Translations under genes and position numbers: made by a program | Shown here: one piece after another, positions 31,048 through 39,347 of the stretch | Layout of the letters: the number at the start of each line of letters is the position of its first letter | How positions within the stretch are numbered: position 1 is the stretch's first letter | Origin: Chitinimonas sp. BJYL2 | GTDB lineage: Bacteria > Pseudomonadota > Gammaproteobacteria > Burkholderiales > Chitinimonadaceae | DNA: 64,000 nucleotides | NCBI RefSeq assembly: GCF_027257935.1 | Contig: NZ_JANZKW010000001.1 | Coordinates: 62,001-126,000, forward strand | Direction: 5' to 3' | The notes under the pieces: model-generated | The model's database searches: none | Seen by the model: the letters and a program-made list of their open reading frames with translations, nothing else | What the model was told of the DNA's origin: nothing

Positions 31048-33351
31048 ATGTATTTCCACAAGATCGAAACCCCGCGCAACTTCCGCTTCGATACACAAGC
31101 AGCCGCGCTGACCGTGCACGACTGCGGCAGCAATGTGTTCCGCGTACAGGCGCAGAGCCAGCGCTGGCCACAGGGTAGCCAGAGTATCGCCACCCTGACT
31201 GCCGATGAGTTCGCGGGTCAGCCCTCCAGCGCCGCGCTGAATCTGGGCGCGGGCGGCGAGCTGCTGTTGAGCTTGAACGGCCATCCTGTACTGCAATCGG
31301 CCAGCGGCCGCGGCTTTGGTGTGTGCGGCAAGAAGTGGCTGTGGGCCCTGCCCTACGACGAAGGCCACCGCTTTTACGGCATGGGCGAAAAGAACCTCGG
31401 TTTCGAACTCTCGCAAAAGCGCACCCGCTTCTGGAACACCGATGTGTTCGGCGATTTCTACTGGGACAAGATCCGCGACAGCAGCACCGATCCCATGTAC
31501 GCGAGCTTCCCGGTACTGATCATCAAAACCGCCAAGGCCTGGGTCGGCATCGTCATCGACAACCCGTTTGGCGTGTTCATGAACACGGGTGCCGGCGAGG
31601 CCATCTTCCAGCCCGGCGCCGGCCCCTTCATCCCCGAGCTGTTTTTCGGCTCCACCGATGGCGCGCCCGATGTGTGGATCATGGTCGATGAACGCCCCGA
31701 TGCGCTGGTGCGCAAGCTGCAGGCACTGCAGGGCCGCACGCCGCTGCCCCCGCTGTGGGCACTGGGTCACCAGCAGTGCCGCTGGGGTTATAAATCGTTC
31801 GATGACCTGACGCGCATTGCCGACGGCTACAGCCAGCACCAGATTCCCAACGACGGCATCTGGCTCGATATCGATTACATGGATGGCTATCGGGTCTTCA
31901 CGGTCGATCCGCAGCATTTCAGCGCACCGGCCGAGCAAGTCGCGGCCATTACCGCGCGCGGCCACCGTGTGGTACCGATTCTCGACCCCGGCCTGCGCCA
32001 GGACCCGGCATACCGGCCCTATGCTGAGGCGCAAACGCGCCAGATCCTGTGCCGGACCATCGAGGGCACCGAATACGTGGGCTATGTGTGGCCCGGCTAC
32101 ACGGTCTTCCCCGATTACTCCCTGAGTGAAGGCCGCGCGTTCTGGAAGGAACAAGTCGAAGCCTTTACCAGCCTGGGCTTTGGCGGCTACTGGATCGACA
32201 TGAACGACCCGTCAACCGGCTCGGCCAATCTCGACGACATGCGCTTTGGCCGCGGCGAGCAACCGCACGAGAGCTTCCACAACCAGTACGCTCTCGGCAT
32301 GGCCATCGCTACACGCGAAGGCCTGCTGGCCGCAAGGCCCGATGAGCGCCCCTTCATCATCTCGCGCAGCGGCTTTCTGTCGCAGGCGCGGCATTCGGCG
32401 CTGTGGACCGGCGACAATATGTCGAACGAACACCATATGAAGGGCAGCATCGCGCTATCGCTGAACCTGTCGGTATCGGGCCTGCCGTTCAACGGTCCCG
32501 ATGTACCCGGCTTTGCGCTCGACGCCAGCAACGAGCTGATGCGCGCCTGGTACAAGCTGGGCTTTCTGTTCCCCTTCCTGCGCAATCACAAGATCAGCGG
32601 TGCGATGGATCAGGAACCGTGGACGCGCGACGCCGCCACCTTGAACGTGGTGCGCGATTACATCCGCCTGCGCTACACGCTGCTGCCCTATCTGTACCAG
32701 AGCTTCATCGCTCAGGCCGAACACGGCGAGCCCATGCTGCGGCCGCTGTGGTACCACGACCCGGATGGCGGTTTTGATTACTGCGACGACCAGTTCTTTG
32801 TCGGCCCCGCCGTGCTGCAAGCGCCGTTCGTATCACTGGCCGCCACCGAACGCACGGTGCAACTGCCGCGCCATGCCACCGGCACACGCTGGTACGCAGT
32901 GCAAAGCGGCGACTTCCACAGCGCTGGGGCCGAGTTGAAGGTTCAGCACGACGAGGCCAGCACGCCCATCTATCTGGCCAGCCCTTCGGCCATTGCGCTG
33001 CAACCGGGCCTGCGCACCAGCAACCAGACCGATCTGCTTACCGTCGATGTGCTGCTGACCATTGAACCCGGCCAGCAAGTCGAAGCGACTTACCACGCGG
33101 ACGACGGCATCAGCTTTGGCTGGCAGCGCGGCGAGCGCAGCACGCTGGTGGTGAAGGCAGACTGGTCGGCTAGCGGGCTCAACATCTCGGTGCAGCAAAG
33201 CGCCGATGGCTATGGTGTGATCAAGGCGCGCGTGCTGATCCTGTCGCCGCAGGCACCGGCCGACGTGCAGCTCAACGGACAGCCAAGTACGCCCGCTAAT
33301 GCAACCCTCCCGTTCGCGGGCCGCGAGCTGACTGTTCTGCTACTTGCCTGA
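31048..33351 (+). CDS. Glycoside hydrolase family 31 (alpha-glucosidase type)
   Basis: A 767-aa enzyme without a signal peptide. The GH31 barrel shows GIWLDIDYMDGYRVFTVD and FGGYWIDMNDPSTGS, which contains the nucleophile Asp of WIDM. The acid/base Asp is in SALWTGDN, and LPFNGPDVPGF and EPMLRPLWYHD are typical. Most family members have WxDMNEP; here the Glu after Asn is Asp. An N-terminal beta-sandwich and C-terminal beta domains flank the barrel. CGGAG lies seven bases before the ATG at 31048. It hydrolyses alpha-glucosides, most likely in the cytoplasm; the exact sugar is not readable. Confidence 0.92.
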   Translation: MYFHKIETPRNFRFDTQAAALTVHDCGSNVFRVQAQSQRWPQGSQSIATLTADEFAGQPSSAALNLGAGGELLLSLNGHPVLQSASGRGFGVCGKKWLWALPYDEGHRFYGMGEKNLGFELSQKRTRFWNTDVFGDFYWDKIRDSSTDPMYASFPVLIIKTAKAWVGIVIDNPFGVFMNTGAGEAIFQPGAGPFIPELFFGSTDGAPDVWIMVDERPDALVRKLQALQGRTPLPPLWALGHQQCRWGYKSFDDLTRIADGYSQHQIPNDGIWLDIDYMDGYRVFTVDPQHFSAPAEQVAAITARGHRVVPILDPGLRQDPAYRPYAEAQTRQILCRTIEGTEYVGYVWPGYTVFPDYSLSEGRAFWKEQVEAFTSLGFGGYWIDMNDPSTGSANLDDMRFGRGEQPHESFHNQYALGMAIATREGLLAARPDERPFIISRSGFLSQARHSALWTGDNMSNEHHMKGSIALSLNLSVSGLPFNGPDVPGFALDASNELMRAWYKLGFLFPFLRNHKISGAMDQEPWTRDAATLNVVRDYIRLRYTLLPYLYQSFIAQAEHGEPMLRPLWYHDPDGGFDYCDDQFFVGPAVLQAPFVSLAATERTVQLPRHATGTRWYAVQSGDFHSAGAELKVQHDEASTPIYLASPSAIALQPGLRTSNQTDLLTVDVLLTIEPGQQVEATYHADDGISFGWQRGERSTLVVKADWSASGLNISVQQSADGYGVIKARVLILSPQAPADVQLNGQPSTPANATLPFAGRELTVLLLA

Positions 33352-33440
33352 CCGTAGGGTGCAATCAGGCCTCAAGGCCGCATTGCACCTTACGGGGTTC
33401 GGCTTTTGGTGTTTGGAACCCTCTCCCACTGGGAGAGGGC
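33352..33440. repeat. Two palindromic repeats after the GH31 gene
   Basis: 33352-33395 is an imperfect palindrome (CCGTAAGG-like ends, GTAGGGTGCAATC / GCATTGCACCTTAC) related to the 94-base element at 23080. 33417-33440 is a REP-like unit (AACCCTCTCCC-ACT-GGGAGAGGG) sharing GTTTGGAACCCTCTCCC with 13653-13670. Together they could act as a transcript end between GH31 and the esterase. Confidence 0.7.
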
Positions 33441-33531
33441 TAAGCCTTGCTCGCTCCCGCTTTGCATGATGCTTGCCGGGGATAACAAGTATCTACGTAA
33501 CAATGCTTCTCGAACCCATGAGGATTTACCC

Positions 33532-34383
33532 ATGCGCTTCGCCCCTTTGCTCGCCCTGTTTACCTTGCTGCCCGCCTTGGCCGCCAGCCCCGAACCCGCT
33601 CCCGCACCCACCGGCAAACTCGAACTGATCGAGAAGTTCGCCTCGCCCCAACTGGGCAACACACGCACGCTGCGGCTCTATCTGCCACCGGGCTACGCCA
33701 CCAACCCCGAGCGCCGTTACCCGGTGCTCTACATGCACGACGGCCAGAACCTCTACGACCCCAAGCTCTCGTACAGCGGCGTGCCCTGGGGCGTGGATAA
33801 AACCATCGATACGCTGATCCACAAGGGCGAAATGCAGCCCGTGATCGTCGTGGGCATCGACAACACACCCGAGCGTATGGCCGAGTACTCGCCCGATGCC
33901 GACCCGCAGCACAAAGGCGGCAAGGGCGATGCCTATGCCGACTTTGTCATCAAGACCATCAAGCCCTATATCGACAGCCACTACCGCACGCTGCCCGACA
34001 AGGCCAACACGGTCGTCATGGGTTCATCCATGGGTGGCCTCGTATCGTTCCATATCGCCATGCGCTACCCCGACGTGGTGGGCTCGGCAGCATCGCTGTC
34101 GGGTTCGTTCTGGTGGAATGGCGGCGCGATGATCAAGGCGGTGCAGGCGCGTAAAACCCGCTGGCCCGTGCGTTTGTATCTGGATGCCGGCACCGGCAAC
34201 GATGGCCTGCTGGATTCCGCGCGCATGCTCAGTGCACTGGTGCGCGCCGGTTACGAATTGGGCGATGATCTGCACTATGTCGCCGTGCCGGGGGCCGATC
34301 ACCACGAGCGCGCCTGGGCTGCCCGGCTGGCCGAGCCCCTGAGCTGGCTGTTCCCGCCACCCACCCGGCCCGCAAGGCCTTGA
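33532..34383 (+). CDS. Secreted esterase, alpha/beta-hydrolase (esterase D family)
   Basis: A 283-aa protein with a signal peptide (MRFAPLLALFTLLPALAAS). The putative-esterase fold shows TLRLYLPPGYATNPERRYP, VLYMHDGQNLYDPK, the nucleophile elbow VMGSSMGGLVSF (Ser in GSSMGG), an Asp near YLDAGTGND and a His in ADHHERAW. This is the group of feruloyl/enterochelin-type and tannase-like esterases. GAGGA precedes the ATG. The substrate is unknown; neighbours do not decide. Confidence 0.85.
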   Translation: MRFAPLLALFTLLPALAASPEPAPAPTGKLELIEKFASPQLGNTRTLRLYLPPGYATNPERRYPVLYMHDGQNLYDPKLSYSGVPWGVDKTIDTLIHKGEMQPVIVVGIDNTPERMAEYSPDADPQHKGGKGDAYADFVIKTIKPYIDSHYRTLPDKANTVVMGSSMGGLVSFHIAMRYPDVVGSAASLSGSFWWNGGAMIKAVQARKTRWPVRLYLDAGTGNDGLLDSARMLSALVRAGYELGDDLHYVAVPGADHHERAWAARLAEPLSWLFPPPTRPARP

Positions 34384-34471
34384 AACAGGCCGTCACGAAT
34401 CTTTTACCCAGCGCCGGGTCAAGCACACAATGCCCACCCGATCCACCCGCTACCCACAAGGAAGCCGCCTG

Positions 34472-34834
34472 ATGCTCTATCGCAAAGCCCTGCTCGCCCC
34501 TGCCATGATCAGCTTGCTCTGCCTGCCCGCACTGGCGGGCGAGGGTTCGGTGGGCATTTCGGTATCGGTGAGTGTGGACGGCATTTTCAGCCCCACGCTC
34601 AAGGCGGCCACCATCAAGGAAGTCAAACCCGGCTCGCCGGCCGAGGATGCCGGGGTGAAGGCCGGTGACCTGATCCGCAAGATCGACGACTGCGCCATCC
34701 CCGGTTGCCCCGGCAGCCGTGCCAAGACGCTGATGGACAAGGCACCCGGCGAGATCCTGCGGCTTACGCTGGAGCGCGCCGACAAGCGCGTTGAAGAAGT
34801 CAGCATCAAGGTAGGCCGCAAGCCCGGCGCGTAA
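34472..34834 (+). CDS. Small periplasmic PDZ-domain protein
   Basis: A 120-aa protein: signal peptide (LLAPAMISLLCLPALAGE) followed by one PDZ domain (ATIKEVKPGSPAEDAGVKAGD, LIRKIDD, then IPGCPGSRAKTLMDKAPG). Two cysteines near the peptide groove (DDCAIPGC) could form a disulfide. AAGGAAG lies upstream. There is no protease domain. Probably a peptide-binding adaptor or chaperone in the periplasm; the partner is unknown. Confidence 0.75.
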   Translation: MLYRKALLAPAMISLLCLPALAGEGSVGISVSVSVDGIFSPTLKAATIKEVKPGSPAEDAGVKAGDLIRKIDDCAIPGCPGSRAKTLMDKAPGEILRLTLERADKRVEEVSIKVGRKPGA

Positions 34835-35028
34835 GCCGGTATTTCAGCGATCCCACAGCCGGGAAAACATGCATGACGCTCAAGCTCGCCACCTGGTGGC
34901 TGCGCCCGCTATTACATTGAGCTGCATGTTCCCGCCGCGCGACACTCGCTCAATACAGCCGTGAGCGCGCTGGCTGGATAGTGGTCGCAGTGCTAGCTTG
35001 GCCGGGGTCGACCTCAGCAAGGAACCCT

Positions 35029-35358
35029 ATGGCTTGGCTGCATTTGTTCATCGCTATTGTGGCGGAAGTGATCGCCACCACCGCACTGAAAGCCTCTGAT
35101 GGCTTCAGCCGGCTGGTGCCATCGACTATCGTGGTACTCGGCTATTGCATCGCTTTCTATTTTCTTTCGCTGACTTTGCGTACCTTACCCATCGGTGTGG
35201 CCTATGCCGTGTGGTCGGGTGTGGGCATTGTCCTGGTATCGGTGGCGGCCTTCGTGCTGTACCAGCAAAAGCTGGATCTGGCGGCGGTGATCGGTATCGC
35301 GCTCATCCTGGCCGGCGTACTGGTGTTGAACCTGTTTTCCCGTGCAACAGCACACTGA
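35029..35358 (+). CDS. Small multidrug resistance (SMR) transporter
   Basis: A 109-aa protein with four membrane helices. The N-terminal IAIVAEVIATTALKAS carries the essential membrane Glu, and LPIGVAYAVWSGVGIVLVS is the SMR signature. Similar to EmrE/SugE, proton-coupled exporters of cationic compounds or guanidinium. AAGGAA precedes the ATG. It is a single gene; 194 bases upstream hold nothing recognised. Confidence 0.92.
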   Translation: MAWLHLFIAIVAEVIATTALKASDGFSRLVPSTIVVLGYCIAFYFLSLTLRTLPIGVAYAVWSGVGIVLVSVAAFVLYQQKLDLAAVIGIALILAGVLVLNLFSRATAH

Positions 35359-35459
35359 ACCTCGCCACAAGAACCTGCCCGCAAGCTGATCCAGCGCAAC
35401 GCGGCTGTTGCGATTCTGCGGTCTGCTTGTGTCTGTAACACCGGCCCCAAGGACAACCC

Positions 35460-36461
35460 GTGAAACGAACGCTTTTGTACTGGCTGATACCCGCGACGGT
35501 TGTACTGGCCGTCGGCGCTTTCTGGTTGAGCAGACCCGGCAGCGTGGCCGTTGTCAGCCCCACCGTCGGTGAGGCAATCGAGGCCATCTACGCCAGCGGC
35601 CAGATCGAACCCGGCGTGCAATTGCCGATTGCCCCACGCAATGCGGGCTATGTAGCCGCCGTGTTGGCGCGCGAGGGCGATGCCGTCAAACGTGGTCAGG
35701 TATTGATTCGTTTGCAGGATGATGACTTGGCCAATGGTGAAGCCGAACTCGCCGCCCGCGCCGATCTGGCCCGCCGCCAATGGCTGCGTGCGCAGGATTT
35801 GCGCAAGCAGGGTTTTGTGTCGCAGGCCGAACTTGATCGCAGCCGCAGCGAACAGGACGCCGCCCAGGCCGCCCTGGCCCGCAGCCAGAGCCAGCGCCGC
35901 TTCCTGCAACTAACTGCCCCCGCCGACGGGCTGATCCTCAAGCGGGATGTGGAGGTGGGGCAGTTCGTCAACGTGGGGCAGCCGCTGCTGTACCTGTCGT
36001 GCTGCGCGCCTTTGCGCGTATCGGCCGAAGTGGATGAAGAAGACATCAGCCGCGTGCAGATCGGCCAGCCGGTCTTGCTGCGCGCCGATGCGCTGGGCGA
36101 TGCGGTCATCCAGGCCGAAGTGGCCGAGATCACCCCCAAGGGCGATCCGGTGAGCCGCAGCTACCGCGTGCGCATGAAAATCGCCGAGCCTGATCGCTTT
36201 CGCGTGGGCATGACGGTGGATGCCAACATCGTGCTCGCGCGCCGCCAGCAAGCCCTGCTGCTGCCACGCACCGCCGTGAGCGATCAGCAGGTTTGGCGGG
36301 TGCAAGATGGCAAGTTGCTGCGCAGCAAGGTAGTCACCGGTGCCACAACGGCCGACAAGATCGAAATCCGCAGCGGCATCGGCGCGCAGGATCAGATCGT
36401 GGTCAAACCGCTCGATACCTTCAAACCCGGCCAGCGCGTGCGCACCACCCCCGCAGCATGA
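35460..36461 (+). CDS. Periplasmic adaptor subunit (HlyD/MacA-like) of an ABC exporter
   Basis: A 333-aa membrane-fusion protein with one N-terminal membrane anchor (LLYWLIPATVVLAVGAFWLS), a lipoyl-like segment split by a coiled-coil hairpin (ARADLARRQWLRAQDLRKQG ... LARSQSQRRFLQL), and a beta-barrel domain (VEVGQFVNVGQPLLYLS). A GTG start follows AAGGA. The stop overlaps the permease start by four bases. It should bridge the FtsX-like permease to an outer-membrane channel not encoded here. The cargo is unknown. Confidence 0.88.
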   Translation: MKRTLLYWLIPATVVLAVGAFWLSRPGSVAVVSPTVGEAIEAIYASGQIEPGVQLPIAPRNAGYVAAVLAREGDAVKRGQVLIRLQDDDLANGEAELAARADLARRQWLRAQDLRKQGFVSQAELDRSRSEQDAAQAALARSQSQRRFLQLTAPADGLILKRDVEVGQFVNVGQPLLYLSCCAPLRVSAEVDEEDISRVQIGQPVLLRADALGDAVIQAEVAEITPKGDPVSRSYRVRMKIAEPDRFRVGMTVDANIVLARRQQALLLPRTAVSDQQVWRVQDGKLLRSKVVTGATTADKIEIRSGIGAQDQIVVKPLDTFKPGQRVRTTPAA

Positions 36462-37699
36462 TCGCCGCCGGCATCGCCTTTACCCACCTGACCAGCCGCA
36501 AGCGCCAGACCGCGGTTTCGTTGATCGGCGTGATTCTGGGCGTGGCGTTCTTTCTGGCCGTGTCGGCGCTGATGCGCGGCTCGGAAATGGACTTCATCCG
36601 CCGTCTCATCGACAACAGCCCGCATATCACGGTATCCGACGAATACCGCAGTGCTCGCCCGCAGCCCGCGCAATTGCACTGGCCCAAGGCACTGGTCGAG
36701 ATACGCGGCCTCAAGCCACAGACCGAGACCCGTGGCATTCGCGGCTGGCGCGCCAAGCTGGCGCAGATTGAAGCCGTAGGCGGCTTGCGGGTCGCCCCCG
36801 TGCTCACCGGATCGGCCGTGCTGGTGTTTGCCGGCCAGCAGCAGGGGGTAAGCCTTTCGGGCATCGTGCCGGCGCAGATGCGCGGCGTGAGTACGATTGA
36901 AGACAAGCTCGTCGAAGGCCGGCTGGATCAGCTATCGGCCAATACCAACGGCGTGATCATCGGCGCGGGGCTGGCCGACAAATTCAAGCTGCGCATAGGC
37001 AGCACGCTGAGCGTGATTGCCGCGGGCGGGGTGAACCGCACGCTCACGGTAGTGGGCATTTTCCGCACCGGCAACGCCAATTACGACGAGAGCCAGACCT
37101 ATGTGCTGCTCAAACGCGCGCAACTGCTGCTGGACCGGCCAGACCGCGTGAACCGCTTCATCATCAAGCTTGACGACGCCAACGCCGCCCGCGCCACCGC
37201 CAGCCGTATCGAAGCGCAGATCGGCTACAAATCGGTGAGCTGGGCCGAGGCATCGGAAGACATCCTCAACGTGCTGTTCGTGCGTAACGTGATCATGTAT
37301 TCGGTGGTCTCGGCCATCCTTATCGTCGCCTCTTTCGGCATCTACAACACCATCTCCACCATCGTGATGGAGAAGACGCGCGATATTGCCATCCTCAAAT
37401 CCATGGGCTTTCTGGCTGGTGATATCAAACGCATCTTCCTGCTCGAAGGCTTGATCGTCGGCGCCATCGGCAGCGTGCTGGGTTTGCTGTGCGGGCTGGG
37501 TCTGATGCAATTGCTCGCCAGCATCCGCATCCGCCCACCGGGCGGCAGCGAGATGGTGAACCTGCCGATCTGGTGGGGCAGCGAGCAGTTTCTGATGGCC
37601 GCCGGTTTTGCATTGGCATCGTGCCTGCTGGCCGCCTGGCTGCCTGCGCGCAAAGCCGGCAACCTGCATCCGGTCGATATCTTGCGGGGTGCGACATGA
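36458..37699 (+). CDS. FtsX-like ABC permease (MacB/LolC type)
   Basis: A 413-aa protein with an N-terminal membrane helix (RQTAVSLIGVILGVAFFLAV), a large periplasmic domain, and three C-terminal helices with VVSAILIVASFGIYNTISTIVMEKTRDIAILKSMGF, which holds the FtsX coupling helix. The arrangement is that of MacB-like mechanotransmission exporters, with the ATPase encoded separately. The ATG overlaps the adaptor stop and its TGA overlaps the ATPase start. Confidence 0.9.
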   Translation: MIAAGIAFTHLTSRKRQTAVSLIGVILGVAFFLAVSALMRGSEMDFIRRLIDNSPHITVSDEYRSARPQPAQLHWPKALVEIRGLKPQTETRGIRGWRAKLAQIEAVGGLRVAPVLTGSAVLVFAGQQQGVSLSGIVPAQMRGVSTIEDKLVEGRLDQLSANTNGVIIGAGLADKFKLRIGSTLSVIAAGGVNRTLTVVGIFRTGNANYDESQTYVLLKRAQLLLDRPDRVNRFIIKLDDANAARATASRIEAQIGYKSVSWAEASEDILNVLFVRNVIMYSVVSAILIVASFGIYNTISTIVMEKTRDIAILKSMGFLAGDIKRIFLLEGLIVGAIGSVLGLLCGLGLMQLLASIRIRPPGGSEMVNLPIWWGSEQFLMAAGFALASCLLAAWLPARKAGNLHPVDILRGAT

Positions 37700-38385
37700 G
37701 CACCGTGCTGCGCGCCCGCGAGCTGGTGCGCATCCTCCCTGGCGAGGTGCCGACCACCTTGGTCAACGGTATTGATCTGAGCATCGAAGCCGGTGAATTC
37801 GTCTGCATCATGGGCCCGTCAGGCTCGGGCAAGTCATCCCTGCTCTACTTGCTGGGCCTGCTCGATATCCCCACCAGCGGCACGGTGGAACTCGACGGCA
37901 TCGATACACGCGGCTTCAGCGACGACCAGCTCACCGCCACACGTCTGGCCAAGCTGGGCTTTGTGTTCCAGTTCCACTTCCTGCTGGCGGAATTCACCGT
38001 GCTGGATAACGTGCTGCTGCCCATGCGCCGCTTGGGCAAGCTGAGCGACGCTGCCGCTCAGGCACGCGGCATGCAGCTGCTGGACCGCTTGGGTGTGGCC
38101 GAACACGCCCACAAACTGCCCAGCCAGCTATCAGGCGGCCAACGCCAGCGCATCGCCATTGCCCGCGCACTCGCCAACGACCCGCTGGTACTGCTGGCCG
38201 ACGAACCCACGGGCAATCTGGATACGGTATCCAGCGCCAACGTCCGCCAGATTCTCCATGACCTCACGCGCGAGATGGGCAAGTCTGTCGTTGCGGTGAC
38301 CCACGATCCACGCTTTGCCGCCCTGGCAGACAGGCGTATCAATGTGGTGGATGGCAGACTGGACCCGGATTGGCAGCCGGTTTAA
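37696..38385 (+). CDS. ABC transporter ATP-binding protein (LolD/MacB type)
   Basis: A 229-aa ATPase: Walker A MGPSGSGKSSLLYLLGLLD, signature LSGGQRQRIAIARAL, Walker B VLLADEPTGNLDT, switch His in VAVTHDPRF. The GLLDIPTSGTV and DEPTGNLD forms are typical of the MacB/LolD/FtsE group. Overlap ATGA with the permease completes a three-gene adaptor-permease-ATPase exporter. Confidence 0.93.
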   Translation: MSTVLRARELVRILPGEVPTTLVNGIDLSIEAGEFVCIMGPSGSGKSSLLYLLGLLDIPTSGTVELDGIDTRGFSDDQLTATRLAKLGFVFQFHFLLAEFTVLDNVLLPMRRLGKLSDAAAQARGMQLLDRLGVAEHAHKLPSQLSGGQRQRIAIARALANDPLVLLADEPTGNLDTVSSANVRQILHDLTREMGKSVVAVTHDPRFAALADRRINVVDGRLDPDWQPV

Positions 38386-38397
38386 ATGAGGACATCG

Positions 38398-38447
38398 GTG
38401 GTGTGTTGATGCCGCAATGCGGCCTTGGGCCTTATGACACCCTACGC
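38398..38447. repeat. Degenerate copy of the GTAGGGTG palindromic element
   Basis: In reverse orientation this reads CGTAGGGTG...AAGGCC-CAAGGCCGCATTGC, related to 33352-33395 and to the ends of 23080-23173. It lies between the convergent ABC ATPase and PRPP-synthetase-like genes and includes the stop codon of the latter. Confidence 0.5.
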
Positions 38448-39347
38448 AGGTTGACCTGCCAGCGCAGGCAGGGCTGCCGCCAGTACCGGGCTGATATCGA
38501 TGCCATTGGTGGCGTGGGCAACCGTATTGCAAGTCACCACCCGTGCCGGGCCGGCAGCCATGAGCACGTCGAGTGCATCACCCACCAGTAACGCATGCAC
38601 CGCCACGCAGACCGGTGGCGGCATGCCGGTCTCCCGCAGCTGGCCTACCACTACGGCCATGGTGCGTGCGGTGGAGAGGATGTCATCCAGTATCACCGGG
38701 GTGTGGTCACGATATTGCGCGAGTTCGGGAGGTGTAATGACCACGGATTTATCGCCGTGGCGCTCCTTGCGCAGCACGGTGAACGGCGCGCCGATCTGTG
38801 CGGCCACAGCGGCGATCCATTGCTCGCTCTCGCTGTCGGGGCCGATCAGTACGGGTTTAACTACCTCGCGGCGCAGCCAGTCGGCCATCGCACTCATAGC
38901 GCTCACATGCACGGCCTGGTTGCGATAGATCTCGCTCAAGCTGGCGTAGCGGTGCAGATGCGGGTCTACCGTGAGCAAGAAATCAAACCGGGTGGACATC
39001 ACATCCGCAAACGTGCGCGAGGTAATCGCCTCGCCGGGGTGAAAACGCGTGTCTTGCCGCATATAGCCCAGATAAGGGGCCAGCAGCCCTATCCGGCGCA
39101 CACCGGTATCGCGCAGCGCATCGGCTGCAAACAGCAGCGCCCACGCTTTCTGATCGGGCTGATCCAGACCGGCGACCAGCACCACGCATGCCCCCGCCAA
39201 GTCCGGCGGTACGCTGACCAGGGTTTCGCCATCCGGGAAATGGTGCACGGTCAATCGGGCGTTGGGCCAGCCTAGCTGCGCGGACAGTGCCTCGGTCAGG
39301 GATTCATAACCGGGGTAGGCCAGGAGCACGGCGGCAGCGTCAGTCAT
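38442..39347 (-). CDS. Ribose-phosphate pyrophosphokinase-like protein
   Basis: A 301-aa phosphoribosyltransferase-fold protein. PRPP-synthetase cues are HHFPDGETLVSVPPDL, APYLGYMRQDTRFHPGEAIT (flexible-loop region), VDPHLHRYASL (metal-binding His) and the PRPP loop VILDDILSTARTM. It is shorter and more divergent than housekeeping PrsA (about 315 aa). Last gene of an operon in which its start overlaps the phosphorylase stop. It may make PRPP from ribose-5-phosphate, or act on a product of the phosphorylase; the latter is speculation. Confidence 0.82.
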   Translation of the reverse strand: MTDAAAVLLAYPGYESLTEALSAQLGWPNARLTVHHFPDGETLVSVPPDLAGACVVLVAGLDQPDQKAWALLFAADALRDTGVRRIGLLAPYLGYMRQDTRFHPGEAITSRTFADVMSTRFDFLLTVDPHLHRYASLSEIYRNQAVHVSAMSAMADWLRREVVKPVLIGPDSESEQWIAAVAAQIGAPFTVLRKERHGDKSVVITPPELAQYRDHTPVILDDILSTARTMAVVVGQLRETGMPPPVCVAVHALLVGDALDVLMAAGPARVVTCNTVAHATNGIDISPVLAAALPALAGQPA

